Source: CAVUXJ01 sp963814975 (lineage in GTDB: Bacteria; Acidobacteriota; Vicinamibacteria; Vicinamibacterales; CAVVIG01). Taken from it: a DNA stretch of 64,000 nucleotides. The notes under the pieces are model-generated. The model was not told the origin of the DNA. It ran no database searches and worked only from the letters and a program-made list of their open reading frames with translations. The first letter of the stretch is position 1, and every line of letters starts with the position of its first letter. Positions 19,506 through 27,737 of the stretch are shown here, piece after piece. Location: assembly GCA_963814975.1 (NCBI GenBank), contig CAWFFB010000022.1:372001-436000 (forward strand), given 5' to 3'. The translations under genes were made by a program, and so were the position numbers.

Positions 19506-20054
19506 CTAGCTGCCGGTTGCCAGCCGCTGCCGCATCCTCTCCAACTGAGTTGTTACGCTGGCGTCGAAGACCGTGCTCCCGACGCGGGCGACGAGCCCTC
19601 CGATCATCTCGGGAGCGACCCGGGTGGTCAAGGTTACAGTGCGGCCGGTGGCCCGCGCCAGGCTGCGTTCAATCGACTGGGCTCGATCGGCGGCGAGCGG
19701 CTCCGCGGTCGTCACCTCGGCACGCACGACATTCTGATGTTCGAGCAGCCGCGCCCGGTAGGTCTCGAGCAGGTCCGGCAGCAACACGAGCCGATCGCGT
19801 CCCGCGAGCAGTACCAGGAGCTTCGTCAGTACTGGATGAAGGCCGACCCGCGCGGCCAGTACCGCCACGGTCTCGCGCTTGCGCGCGATCGGCACCGCCG
19901 GGTTCAACAGAACCTTCTCAAGGGTCGGATGCTGTTTCAGCAGGCCGTTGAAGGCAGCGAGTTCCCGATCCAGCGCTGAAAGATCCGCCTTCTCCACGAC
20001 CGCGACGTCGAACAGAGCGCGAGCATAACGAGTGGCGGCGGTTCGGTTCGTCAT
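19506..20054 (-). CDS. atpH: F1 ATP synthase delta subunit
   Basis: A 182-residue peripheral-stalk subunit linking F1 to the b subunits. It has the family layout: N-terminal helical domain starting TRYARALFDVAVV, the ISAL-like middle NPAVPIARKRETVAVLA, and C-terminal VTLTTRVAPEMIGGLVARVGS. It is the first F1 gene here; F0 genes (atpB, E, F) are absent and the next gene upstream is selD. The 143-base leader on the minus strand contains GTATAAAT, a possible -10 element. Confidence 0.93.
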   Translation of the reverse strand: MTNRTAATRYARALFDVAVVEKADLSALDRELAAFNGLLKQHPTLEKVLLNPAVPIARKRETVAVLAARVGLHPVLTKLLVLLAGRDRLVLLPDLLETYRARLLEHQNVVRAEVTTAEPLAADRAQSIERSLARATGRTVTLTTRVAPEMIGGLVARVGSTVFDASVTTQLERMRQRLATGS

Positions 20055-20197
20055 TCTTCAACTTTCCGGCGGGGCGAACCCGGCCGACTTGGTGCAGTCC
20101 TGTGCTCGCGGCAGACCCAGGCTCGATGTGTGGGCGCTCGTGATCGGCTTGTGCTCTGTTTCACAAGCGAAGCAGCCATTTATACCACATCCTCTGC

Positions 20198-21244
20198 TCA
20201 GGCCTCGACTTCCACGAGCACGCGATCGATCCGGGCGCGGGCGCTGCCAATCCGCCAAGCCGGCGCGCCGGCCGCGATCAACGCGGCGCTCACCTGCTCC
20301 ACGAACTCTTCCGCCGCGGCGATCAACAAACCGCCCGAGGTCTGGGGGTCGAACAGCAGTGCGACCAGATCGGCCGGAACCCCCGCGCTGATTCGCATCT
20401 TTGGGGCGAAATGCTCCTCGTTCGACATCATGCCGCCCGAGCGGTTCCGTGACGCGAGAGATCGGGCCCCGTCGAAAATGGGCACCGAATGGGCCGCGAT
20501 GGTGAAGGTGAGTCCACTCCCGTCGGCCATTTCGCTGCCGTGGCCGGCCAGGCCAAAGCCCGTTACATCCGTGCATGCGTGCACCGCGGCCTTGGGCAAC
20601 CGCTGCACGGCCTCGGACGCCGTCCGATTCAACCTGCGCATCGATTGAATCGCGGCGTCGGCTATTGCCGGATCCACGCGGTCGAATTTCAACGCCGTGG
20701 CGATGACGCCGGTGCCCAGCGGTTTCGTCAGGAAGAGCACGTCCCCTGGCCTCGCCCCGCTGTTGGTGAGCACGCGATCCGGATCGATCGCTCCCGTGAC
20801 GGCGTAGCCGAACTTGATCTCCGGATCCTGGACCGTATGGCCTCCGAGCAACGACACGCCCGCCTCACACAGCGTGTTGAACCCGCCTTGGAAGATCGCG
20901 CGAATCGTGTCGCGATCCAGTCCTTCCTTCGGCAGTGCCGCGATTGCCAGCGCCGTCAGCGGGCGGCCACCCATCGCATATACATCGCTGAGCGCGTTGG
21001 CGGCAGCGATCTCGCCGTAGGTGTACGGGTCGTCGACGATGGGCGTGAAGAAATCGACGGTCTGCACCAGCGCGGGTCCGCCCTCCCACCGGTACACACC
21101 CGCATCGTCCGAGGTCCTGAAATCGACAAGGACCCGGTCGTTAGCGGGTATCGGTATGGCGCTCAGCACCTGAGCGAGCTCGCCCGCGGCGAGTTTGCTC
21201 GCTCAACCGGCGCAGGCGACCATTTGCGTGAGACGCTTGGCCAT
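20198..21244 (-). CDS. selD: Selenide, water dikinase with in-frame UGA (selenocysteine) at residue 14
   Basis: SelD makes selenophosphate from selenide and ATP, the donor for selenocysteine. An open frame from 21169 already reads as SelD (DFRTSDDAGVY, VQTVDFFTPIVDDPYTYG, NALSDVYAMGGRP, GHTVQDPEIKFGYAVTG, PLGTGVI) but lacks the catalytic N-terminus. Extending to the ATG at 21244 gives MAKRLTQMVACAG-UGA-ASKLAAGELAQ, aligning with RLTQ..GAGCGCK of E. coli SelD so that UGA replaces catalytic Cys17 and the Lys three residues on is Lys20. The full product is 348 residues, the family norm (347 in E. coli). GGAG lies 3 bases before this ATG. A SECIS-like hairpin starts at the UGA. It lies between parB and atpH. 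Confidence 0.92.
21171..21205 (-). promoter_or_regulatory. SECIS-like hairpin starting at the selD UGA codon
   Basis: On the minus strand UGAGCGAG (21205-21198) pairs perfectly with CUCGCUCA (21178-21171). After a 4-base bulge CAAA, CUCGCC (21193-21188) pairs perfectly with GGCGAG (21184-21179), leaving apical loop GCG. That is 14 paired positions in 35 bases, with the UGA at the base of the stem. Bacterial SECIS elements lie immediately 3' of the UGA in coding sequence, as here. The loop lacks the GGU of the E. coli fdhF element, and SelB recognition varies between phyla, so the SECIS role is inferred from position and pairing. Confidence 0.75.
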
Positions 21245-21336
21245 GACTCCTTTCGAAATGGGGTACGCTGCCGCCAAGAGCGCAAAGCCCGGCCCAATCT
21301 CTCTGAGTGCATTGGGCGACGTTGCGTGCCCTGCGG

Positions 21337-22197
21337 TTAGCGTTGCTCTGTGAGCTGATCGAAAATCCGGATCAATTCTTCTTCCGATGTGAAGTCGATC
21401 TCGAGCCGTCCGCGGGTCCCCTGACGGATGATGCGGACGCGTGTTCCGAGCGCGAGACGCAGGCGATCCTCGGCTGCGCGCGTGTGGACGTCCACCGGCG
21501 GCGGCGCCGCATCGAGGGACGGCTTCGCACCTTGCGTCATTTTTTTCGCCAGGGACTCGGTTTCGCGCACCGACAAATGCCGAGCGATGACATCTCTCGC
21601 CAGGCGGCGCTGATCGGCTGTATCCACCAGCGCGAGCAGCGCCCGCGCGTGCCCCATGGACAACGTGCCGGCGGCGACCTCCGCTCTGATCTCGTCCGGC
21701 AGTTTGAGCAGACGCAGGAAGTTCGCGACCGACGCGCGATCCTTTCCGACCGCTGTCGCGATGTCTTCCTGCGTCAGATGAAACTCGTCGCTTAACCTGC
21801 GGTATGCGAGCGCTTCGTCGATCGGATTCAGGTTCTCGCGCTGAATGTTTTCGACGAGCGCCATCTCGAGCAGCGACCGTTCCTGCCCCGCCGCGACATC
21901 CCGAACCACCACCGGCACGCGCAGCAAGCCGGCCTTCTGTGCGGCGCGCCAGCGGCGCTCGCCCGCGATGATCTGAAACCGATCGCCTGCGGTACGGACG
22001 ATGATCGGTTGAATGACACCGTTCGACTTGATCGAACGCGCAAGCTCCTCGAGACGGGCATCGTCCCACTGTGCCCGCGGCTGCAGCGCGTTCGGCGTCA
22101 GACGATCGACGTCAACTTCGAGAGGACCGACGCGTGGCTCCGGTACATCGGGGATCAGCGCGCTAAGCCCTTTACCAAGTGCGGGGCGTTTATCCAT
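21337..22197 (-). CDS. parB: Chromosome partitioning protein ParB
   Basis: A 286-residue CTP-dependent DNA clamp that loads at parS near the origin. N-terminal ParA-interacting stretch ALGKGLSALIPD is followed by the CTPase domain (QPIIVRTAGDRFQIIAGERRWRAA, key motif GERRWRA) and a helix-turn-helix (TQEDIATAVGKDRASVANFL, about 148-167). The C-terminal dimerisation domain ends FDQLTEQR. It follows parA on the same strand with an 82-base gap. A 92-base gap precedes selD. Confidence 0.96.
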   Translation of the reverse strand: MDKRPALGKGLSALIPDVPEPRVGPLEVDVDRLTPNALQPRAQWDDARLEELARSIKSNGVIQPIIVRTAGDRFQIIAGERRWRAAQKAGLLRVPVVVRDVAAGQERSLLEMALVENIQRENLNPIDEALAYRRLSDEFHLTQEDIATAVGKDRASVANFLRLLKLPDEIRAEVAAGTLSMGHARALLALVDTADQRRLARDVIARHLSVRETESLAKKMTQGAKPSLDAAPPPVDVHTRAAEDRLRLALGTRVRIIRQGTRGRLEIDFTSEEELIRIFDQLTEQR

Positions 22198-22279
22198 CCC
22201 TTACCTCAAAACCGCGTCGCGGGGCCGGCAGAGCATACAGCTCGATGGTTCTGCGCCGAAGCTCACGGCTTACGTCGGG

Positions 22280-23068
22280 TCACGCTGCCGTGGCTGCCGA
22301 TCGCGCCAATACTTCGCGGGCGAGAGCCATGTACGCCTCCGCGCCGCGAGATTTCATGTCGTAGAGAACGACCGGCAAGCCATGGCTCGGCGCCTCGCCA
22401 AGACGGACATTGCGTGGAATGACCGTGCGGAATACCTTCTCTTTGAAGAAGCTCCGCACGTCGGTCGCTACCTGCTGCCCGAGGTTGGTCCGCTCGTCGA
22501 ACATCGTGAGCAGCACGCCTTCTATGTCGAGCGCAGGATTCAGTGCGGCACGCACGCGGCGCATTGTGCTGACCAGGTCGGCGAGGCCCTCGAGCGCGAA
22601 ATATTCGCAATGGAGCGGAATCAACACCGTGTCGGCGGCGACGAGCGCGTTCAGGGTCAGCAGGCCAAGCGAAGGCGGACAATCGATGAAGACGTAGTCG
22701 TAATGCTCCCCGATGCGCGAGAGCAGAACGCGCACGCGCTCCTCACGGTGGGACAGCGGCACCAGCTCGATTTCCGCGCCGGTGAGATTGCGGTCGGCCG
22801 GGATGAGGTCGAGTCCGGCAATACAGGTCGGAATGATGTAGGGGGTAGCGTCGACCATCGGTTCGGGAGATGTGACGGCGTCGTAGATCGTCCCCCCGGG
22901 CGCCGGCTTCCCTTTTTGGCCGACTCCGCTCGTGAGGTTTCCTTGGGGATCGACGTCGACCAACAGCACACGCTTTTCGGCCATCGCGAGTGACGCGGCG
23001 AGATTGATCGTGGTCGTCGTCTTGCCGACGCCTCCCTTCTGGTTGGCGACAGCGATGATGCGTGCCAT
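22280..23068 (-). CDS. parA: Chromosome partitioning ATPase ParA/Soj
   Basis: A 262-residue deviant-Walker ATPase moving ParB-parS complexes. Walker A KGGVGKTTTTINLA (about 11-24), A' motif VDVDPQGNLT and Walker B YVFIDCPPSLG are all intact; no plasmid-type N-terminal DNA-binding domain is present, which fits the chromosomal (Soj) class. It follows rsmG, with a parS in the end of that gene. The order rsmG-parA-parB is the widespread origin-proximal arrangement. Confidence 0.96.
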   Translation of the reverse strand: MARIIAVANQKGGVGKTTTTINLAASLAMAEKRVLLVDVDPQGNLTSGVGQKGKPAPGGTIYDAVTSPEPMVDATPYIIPTCIAGLDLIPADRNLTGAEIELVPLSHREERVRVLLSRIGEHYDYVFIDCPPSLGLLTLNALVAADTVLIPLHCEYFALEGLADLVSTMRRVRAALNPALDIEGVLLTMFDERTNLGQQVATDVRSFFKEKVFRTVIPRNVRLGEAPSHGLPVVLYDMKSRGAEAYMALAREVLARSAATAA

Positions 23069-23166
23069 GGCAGCTGGTTGGGTAATGGACCTAATTTAGT
23101 ACGAACTGTGCAGGCCTTCAGGCGCAACCGAAGCATAAACGACAACGACGCAGTCAACCATTACTT

Positions 23167-23916
23167 TTACGCGGGAGGAGCCGACTTTTTCAAATGGTTC
23201 TGGTTTGGTTCAAGGGACCGCACCCGGAAGGTTCCACGTGGAACAATTTCACTCATCAGCCATTCCTCGTCAGGTACTTGAAGAGTTGACTCCCCACCCG
23301 CAAGAGAAACCTCGTCAATCGTCCGAAAGCCGCCCTGTTCAAGCGCAGTAGAGTGTAATTGGCACCCGAACAGCAGCAACCGACCCTCAGGCTCGAGAAG
23401 GGCCGCGGCCACTCGCAAGAGGTTTTCCTCGACCCTCACCGCGCGCACGGTCAGCAGCTGCACCTGACCGGCGGCGGCAAAGCGAGGCAACTCTCCTATT
23501 CGCACGGACAGGACATCAGTGCTCGTAAGCGCCAGTAGACGCACGGCTTCACGCAGAAATGCCGCCTTCCTTGACTTCGACTCGACCATAGTCAATCGCA
23601 GCAGCGGACGCGCGATTTTGATCGGAATGGCGGGCGACCCGCCTCCAGATCCGAGATCGAACCAAGCCAGAGGCGAGTCAGGGACAAGCTGCGCGGCCTG
23701 TAAGGGTTCGATAATCAACCGATTGAGCATCCCGTCAGGGAGCCCGGCGAACGGGAGAGCCGTCAGATTAATCGTCCGATTCCAGTGGCGGAGGAGCCGA
23801 AAGTACATCTCGAATTGCCCCAGCCAGATGAGATCCAACGGAACGCCGGCCGTTTCAGCTTGTGCCCGCAATCGCTCGCGAAACGCCTGGTCGTCCAAGC
23901 CATCGAAGTCAGACAC
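23167..23916 (-). CDS. rsmG: 16S rRNA (guanine527-N7)-methyltransferase
   Basis: A 249-residue methyltransferase acting on G527 of 16S rRNA. SAM-binding motif I is WFDLGSGGGSPAIPIKIA (about 85-102), followed by LTMVESKSRKAAFLREAVR. The C-terminal codons for VPRGTF form a parS palindrome, a common origin-proximal feature. The start ATG is 16 bases from the mnmG stop; the two are probably co-transcribed. Confidence 0.93.
   Translation of the reverse strand: MSDFDGLDDQAFRERLRAQAETAGVPLDLIWLGQFEMYFRLLRHWNRTINLTALPFAGLPDGMLNRLIIEPLQAAQLVPDSPLAWFDLGSGGGSPAIPIKIARPLLRLTMVESKSRKAAFLREAVRLLALTSTDVLSVRIGELPRFAAAGQVQLLTVRAVRVEENLLRVAAALLEPEGRLLLFGCQLHSTALEQGGFRTIDEVSLAGGESTLQVPDEEWLMSEIVPRGTFRVRSLEPNQNHLKKSAPPA
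23230..23245. promoter_or_regulatory. parS centromere-like site inside rsmG
   Basis: GGTTCCACGTGGAACA matches the conserved 16-base parS palindrome (TGTTCCACGTGGAACA form) at 15 of 16 positions. It lies within the rsmG reading frame, about 160 bases from the parA start and 9 kb from the origin. ParB would nucleate here and spread. Confidence 0.9.
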
Positions 23917-23931
23917 CTGCTTAGGCCCATC

Positions 23932-25803
23932 TCAGGCGGGGATCGAATCCCCGCCGGTCGCAATGCGGGCGACGTGCGCCCCAAGAACCGCAACGGCCGC
24001 CGGCGTCACTCCAGGGATGCGCAAGGCCTGCCCAAGCGTATCTGGCTGCACTTGCGACAGTCGTTGCACAACCTCCCTGGATAAGCCAGGCACGCGCGCG
24101 AATGGGAAGCCGGGGGGGATTCGCCGGCGCTCGTCCCGGCTGGCACGCTCGATCTCACTCTCCTGGCGACGCAGGTAACCTGCGTATTTGATGGACGTTT
24201 CAACGCTCGCGATGTCGATTGCGGCGGCGTCAGCGTCTATTTCCAGGGGAACGAGGCCGTCGCCGAGGAAATCGACGAGACGCACGTCGGGTTGGCGCAA
24301 GACCCTGCTGGCCGGCATCCGATCGCCGGAACCCGTGCGAACCATCGTTCGCTCCAATATATCGATATTCCTTCCGAACCGACTCTTGCGCGCGCTGAAC
24401 GCTTCCCAGCGTGCATCGTCGACGAGCCCGGCTTGTCGACCGCGGGGCGTCAACCGGAGATCCGCATTGTCGATACGGAGCATGAGACGGTGCTCGGCCC
24501 GAGACGTGAACATACGGTAAGGCTCGAGGCACCCCTTCGTAATCAGATCGTCCACCAAGACACCGATGTACGCCTCGTGACGCTGCAGCTCGAATCCCTC
24601 TTCGCGGCGGGCGTGCTTCGCCGCGTTGATGCCGGCCATGATGCCCTGCGCCGCCGCTTCTTCGTAGCCGGACGTACCGTTAATCTGACCTGCGAGAAAC
24701 AGCCCCCCCATGCGCTTGGTCTCGAGTCTGCGCGACAGTTCCGTGGGCTGAATGAAATCGTACTCGACCGCGTATCCCGGACGCAGCAACACGGCGTCCT
24801 CGAGCCCCGGCAGCGCGTGAACGAGCTCGGTTTGCACCTCGCGTGGAAGACTCATGGAGAAGCCGTTCACGTAAATCTCGCGCGCGTCAAGCCCCTCGGG
24901 CTCGAGAAAAATCTGATGCCGCTCCGTGTCGGGAAAGCGAACGATTTTGTCCTCGAGCGAAGGACAGTAGCGCGGCCCGATGCCTTGAATCTGACCGTTG
25001 AACAGCGGCGATCGGTCGATGTTGGCGCGCACCAGATCGCGCACGCGATCGCCAGTGTGAAGCAGGTAACAGTCGACCTGCGCGCGCTCGATACGCGGGG
25101 TGAGAAACGAAAAGGGGACCGGTTGAGCATCTCCTCGCTCGAGCGAAAACACGCCCGAGGAGACCTGGTGATCGAAGTCGATACTCTCCCGATCGAGACG
25201 CGGCGGGGTCCCGGTTTTCAATCGACCGTACTCGAAGCCTACCGTCTTCAACCACTCAGCGAGATCACGAGATGGCGGCTCGCCGGCCCGTCCCGCCGGA
25301 TGCTGCTCGGGCCCGATGTGAATGAGCCCGTTTAGAAACGTCCCCGTTGTCAGCACGACCGCCGCGCAACCATACTCGTCGCCTTCCTCCATCGCGAGAC
25401 CAGCCACCTGCCCATGCGCGGCAATCACACGGCCGGCTCGTCCGATCAACCATTCGATGTTTGGCTCGGCTTCGAGCGTGCGACGCACCCATGCTCCGTA
25501 GGCCTTCTTGTCGGCCTGAGCGCGTGGCGACCAAACGGCTGGCCCGCGGCTTCGATTGAGCAGTTTGAACTGGATTCCGGTGGCGTCGATGGCGGTGCCC
25601 ATCAAGCCGCCGAGCGCGTCGATTTCGCGAACGAGATGACCCTTGGCTGTTCCACCGACGGCCGGATTGCAGGGCATGTGCGCCACCGTATCCGTGCCGA
25701 GGGTACACAACCCGACGCGCCTGCCGAGCCGCGCCGCCGCAAACGCCGCCTCGCATCCGGCGTGGCCGGCACCGACCACGATTACATCGAAGGAGTCTCT
25801 CAT
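23932..25803 (-). CDS. mnmG: tRNA uridine-5-carboxymethylaminomethyl modification protein MnmG (GidA)
   Basis: A 623-residue FAD protein that with MnmE makes the cmnm5/nm5 modification of wobble U34. It begins MRDSFDVIVVGAGHAGCEAA, giving the FAD Rossmann motif GAGHAG. The family signatures GPRYCPSLEDK and GYEEAAAQG are present, and the C-terminus binds tRNA. The start at 25803 is one base after the mnmE stop; the longer upstream frame is inside mnmE and is rejected. The last codons contain a perfect GC-rich hairpin. Confidence 0.96.
   Translation of the reverse strand: MRDSFDVIVVGAGHAGCEAAFAAARLGRRVGLCTLGTDTVAHMPCNPAVGGTAKGHLVREIDALGGLMGTAIDATGIQFKLLNRSRGPAVWSPRAQADKKAYGAWVRRTLEAEPNIEWLIGRAGRVIAAHGQVAGLAMEEGDEYGCAAVVLTTGTFLNGLIHIGPEQHPAGRAGEPPSRDLAEWLKTVGFEYGRLKTGTPPRLDRESIDFDHQVSSGVFSLERGDAQPVPFSFLTPRIERAQVDCYLLHTGDRVRDLVRANIDRSPLFNGQIQGIGPRYCPSLEDKIVRFPDTERHQIFLEPEGLDAREIYVNGFSMSLPREVQTELVHALPGLEDAVLLRPGYAVEYDFIQPTELSRRLETKRMGGLFLAGQINGTSGYEEAAAQGIMAGINAAKHARREEGFELQRHEAYIGVLVDDLITKGCLEPYRMFTSRAEHRLMLRIDNADLRLTPRGRQAGLVDDARWEAFSARKSRFGRNIDILERTMVRTGSGDRMPASRVLRQPDVRLVDFLGDGLVPLEIDADAAAIDIASVETSIKYAGYLRRQESEIERASRDERRRIPPGFPFARVPGLSREVVQRLSQVQPDTLGQALRIPGVTPAAVAVLGAHVARIATGGDSIPA
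23935..23955 (-). terminator. Perfect hairpin at the mnmG 3' end
   Basis: On the minus strand GGCGGGGA and TCCCCGCC form a perfect 8-bp stem around loop TTCGA, covering the last mnmG codons and ending at its stop. No U-tract follows, so a strong intrinsic terminator is doubtful; attenuation or mRNA-end stabilisation between mnmG and rsmG is possible. The loop and stem imitate a tRNA T-arm. Confidence 0.4.
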
Positions 25804-25804
25804 G

Positions 25805-27184
25805 TCACTTTCCAATACAAAATCTTTCGAAGATGTGTGTGAGCACATCGTCTGACGATCGCTTCCCGGTGATCTCTTCGAGCGAAGCGCGCGCCTCTTG
25901 AAGATCGGCCAACACAAATTCCTCCGAGAGGGAACGCCCTTCCGCCAACGCGGCTTTCCGCGCACGGATCAAAGCCTCGTGGGCGCGGCTCACGAGCTCG
26001 ATGTGCCTGATGTTCGTGATCTCGGGACGTTCGGCCGCCACGTCGATGTCCAGGGCTTCGACGATTTTCCGGCGCAACAATTCGATTCCGAACCCGGTTC
26101 TTGCCGACACCGAGATCGCATCCTGGCGCGACCACGCCGACGGAAGATCGCTCTTGTTGACAACGACAAGACATTTGTTATCAACACTTTGAGAGATTTC
26201 GTCGAGGTCCTGGTTTTCGGGCGGTTGTGATCCATCTGATACAAGCAGTACCAAATCTGATACATCAGCCGCCTGCCTGGTTCGAGCGACCCCTTCGCAC
26301 TCGACGACGTCTTCCGTGTCGCGGATCCCGGCAGTGTCGACGAGCGTGACCCGCAGTCCGTCGAGATCGACGATCTCGGTCACCAGGTCGCGCGTGGTGC
26401 CTGGCACGTCGGTCACGATGGCGCGCGAGGTGCCGATCAGGGCGTTGAAGAGGCTCGACTTTCCGACGTTGGGCCTGCCGATAATCGCCAGTTGCAGCCC
26501 TTCGCGTACGAGACGCCCGCGACGCGCGTGAGCGAGCAGCATCGCCGTGCGGACAACGATCGTGTCGATTGACTGCGCGAGCGCGCCGGGATCGACGAAA
26601 TGGTACCCCTCCTCTGGAAAATCCACCGATGCTTCCAAGCGCGCAATGAGATCGAATAGCGCGGCATCGAGGTCGCCGATCTCTCGCGTCAGCGTTCCCT
26701 GCAGCTGATCGAAAGCCGCCCTCGCCTGCAGCGGCGTCACCGCGTCGATGAGATCGGCGACCGCCTCCGCCTGCATCAGATCCAGCCGTCCGTTCAAATA
26801 CGCGCGCAACGTGAACTCGCCCGGCTCCGCCAGTCGCGCACCGGCTGCAATCGCGGCTTCGATGATGGTCCGCAGCACGATCGGACTCCCATGCGCACTG
26901 ATCTCGACGATATCCTGGCCAGTGTAGGACGCGGGTCCCGGAAAGTGGATCACCATGACCTGGTCGATGGCGTCGCCGCCAGGAGCGGCAGCCTTGCCCA
27001 AGGAGGTGGCTGTGGCAGGGCGAACCAGCGTCAACGTGGCGTGGCGCGGCAAGAGGGGACGCGCGTGAGTGACGAGCTGCTGGGCAATCGAGTGCGCCGC
27101 GTCACCACTCAAACGCACAACGCCAATTCCGCCTCGGCCGGGGGGCGTCGCGATCGCGACGATGGTGTCGTCGGTGGAGAACAC
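25805..27184 (-). CDS. mnmE: tRNA modification GTPase MnmE (TrmE)
   Basis: A 459-residue GTPase partnering MnmG. The N-terminal folate-binding domain contains ATPPGRGGIGVVRLSG. The G domain has P-loop GRPNVGKSSLFN (about 223-234), VTDVPGTTRD and DTAGI. The protein ends in the hallmark C-terminal CIGK. GTG start; a repeat-rich 98-base gap lies upstream and no clear Shine-Dalgarno is seen. Translationally adjacent to mnmG (one base apart). Confidence 0.96.
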   Translation of the reverse strand: MFSTDDTIVAIATPPGRGGIGVVRLSGDAAHSIAQQLVTHARPLLPRHATLTLVRPATATSLGKAAAPGGDAIDQVMVIHFPGPASYTGQDIVEISAHGSPIVLRTIIEAAIAAGARLAEPGEFTLRAYLNGRLDLMQAEAVADLIDAVTPLQARAAFDQLQGTLTREIGDLDAALFDLIARLEASVDFPEEGYHFVDPGALAQSIDTIVVRTAMLLAHARRGRLVREGLQLAIIGRPNVGKSSLFNALIGTSRAIVTDVPGTTRDLVTEIVDLDGLRVTLVDTAGIRDTEDVVECEGVARTRQAADVSDLVLLVSDGSQPPENQDLDEISQSVDNKCLVVVNKSDLPSAWSRQDAISVSARTGFGIELLRRKIVEALDIDVAAERPEITNIRHIELVSRAHEALIRARKAALAEGRSLSEEFVLADLQEARASLEEITGKRSSDDVLTHIFERFCIGK

Positions 27185-27190
27185 TCGTTG

Positions 27191-27262
27191 AACAGTTGAC
27201 GGTTAACAGTTCACAGCTAACTGAGAACTGTTGACTGACCGTCAACCGTAACTGTTAACTGT
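27191..27262. repeat. Intergenic cluster of AACAGTT/AACTGTT repeats forming a hairpin
   Basis: Five copies of a 6-7-base unit lie in the mnmE-jag gap: AACAGTT at 27191 and 27205, AACTGTT at 27226 and 27250, AACTGT at 27257. GTTGACGGT (27195-27203) pairs with ACCGTCAAC (27238-27246), and AACAGTT (27205-27211) pairs with AACTGTT (27226-27232), giving a long stem with a 14-base loop. It is low in GC compared with its surroundings. A dispersed repeat, a stalled-transcription hairpin or an mRNA stabiliser are all possible. Confidence 0.6.
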
Positions 27263-27282
27263 CAAGTAGGAGTGGACCGAAC

Positions 27283-27735
27283 CTATTTCCGTAACGAAAT
27301 GTGAACGGTCTTCGAGAAAGCATCGCCGACGCTCTCGGTTGTCACCCCCGGTACCTCGGCCACCGCCATGTGCACGATCCGGCGTTCGTACGGGTTGAGC
27401 GGCCCGAGCTGCTGATCGAGACCGGTCTGCTTGGCCTTGTCGGCAAGAAGCTTTGCCATCTGGCGCAGCTCCACGTCCTTGCCCTTACGGTAGGCAAGGG
27501 CATCCACGAACACCCGCTTGTCCTCTTCGAGGGTTCGACCGTAGGCCATGTCGACGATGTGCTGCAGCGCCTTGAGCGCCTCGCCCCGATGCCGGACGAG
27601 CAGCTCCGCTTCCTCGCCCGACAGGTTCAGGCGGAGGCCGTCGGCCGTCTCCTCGACATCCACCGGCGTCCTGACGCCCAACGCCGTGACGAATCTGGTC
27701 AGGAACTCGACAACCGGTTGGATCGCGTCGGGCAT
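27283..27735 (-). CDS. jag: KH/R3H RNA-binding protein Jag (KhpB/EloR)
   Basis: A 150-residue RNA-binding protein. A KH-like domain (about 25-80; EEAELLVRHRGEALKALQHIV) is followed by an R3H domain (about 85-150; NPYERRIVHMAVAEV with the R-x3-H motif). The N-terminal Jag_N domain of Firmicute relatives is absent. Its start lies 2 bases after the yidC stop, the conserved yidC-jag pairing. A much longer in-frame extension upstream is a shadow of yidC. Confidence 0.9.
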   Translation of the reverse strand: MPDAIQPVVEFLTRFVTALGVRTPVDVEETADGLRLNLSGEEAELLVRHRGEALKALQHIVDMAYGRTLEEDKRVFVDALAYRKGKDVELRQMAKLLADKAKQTGLDQQLGPLNPYERRIVHMAVAEVPGVTTESVGDAFSKTVHISLRK

Positions 27736-27737
27736 CT

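Noticed and set aside
23935..23955. Possible tRNA T-arm
   Set aside because: The hairpin is inside the mnmG coding end and there is no acceptor, D- or anticodon arm around it.
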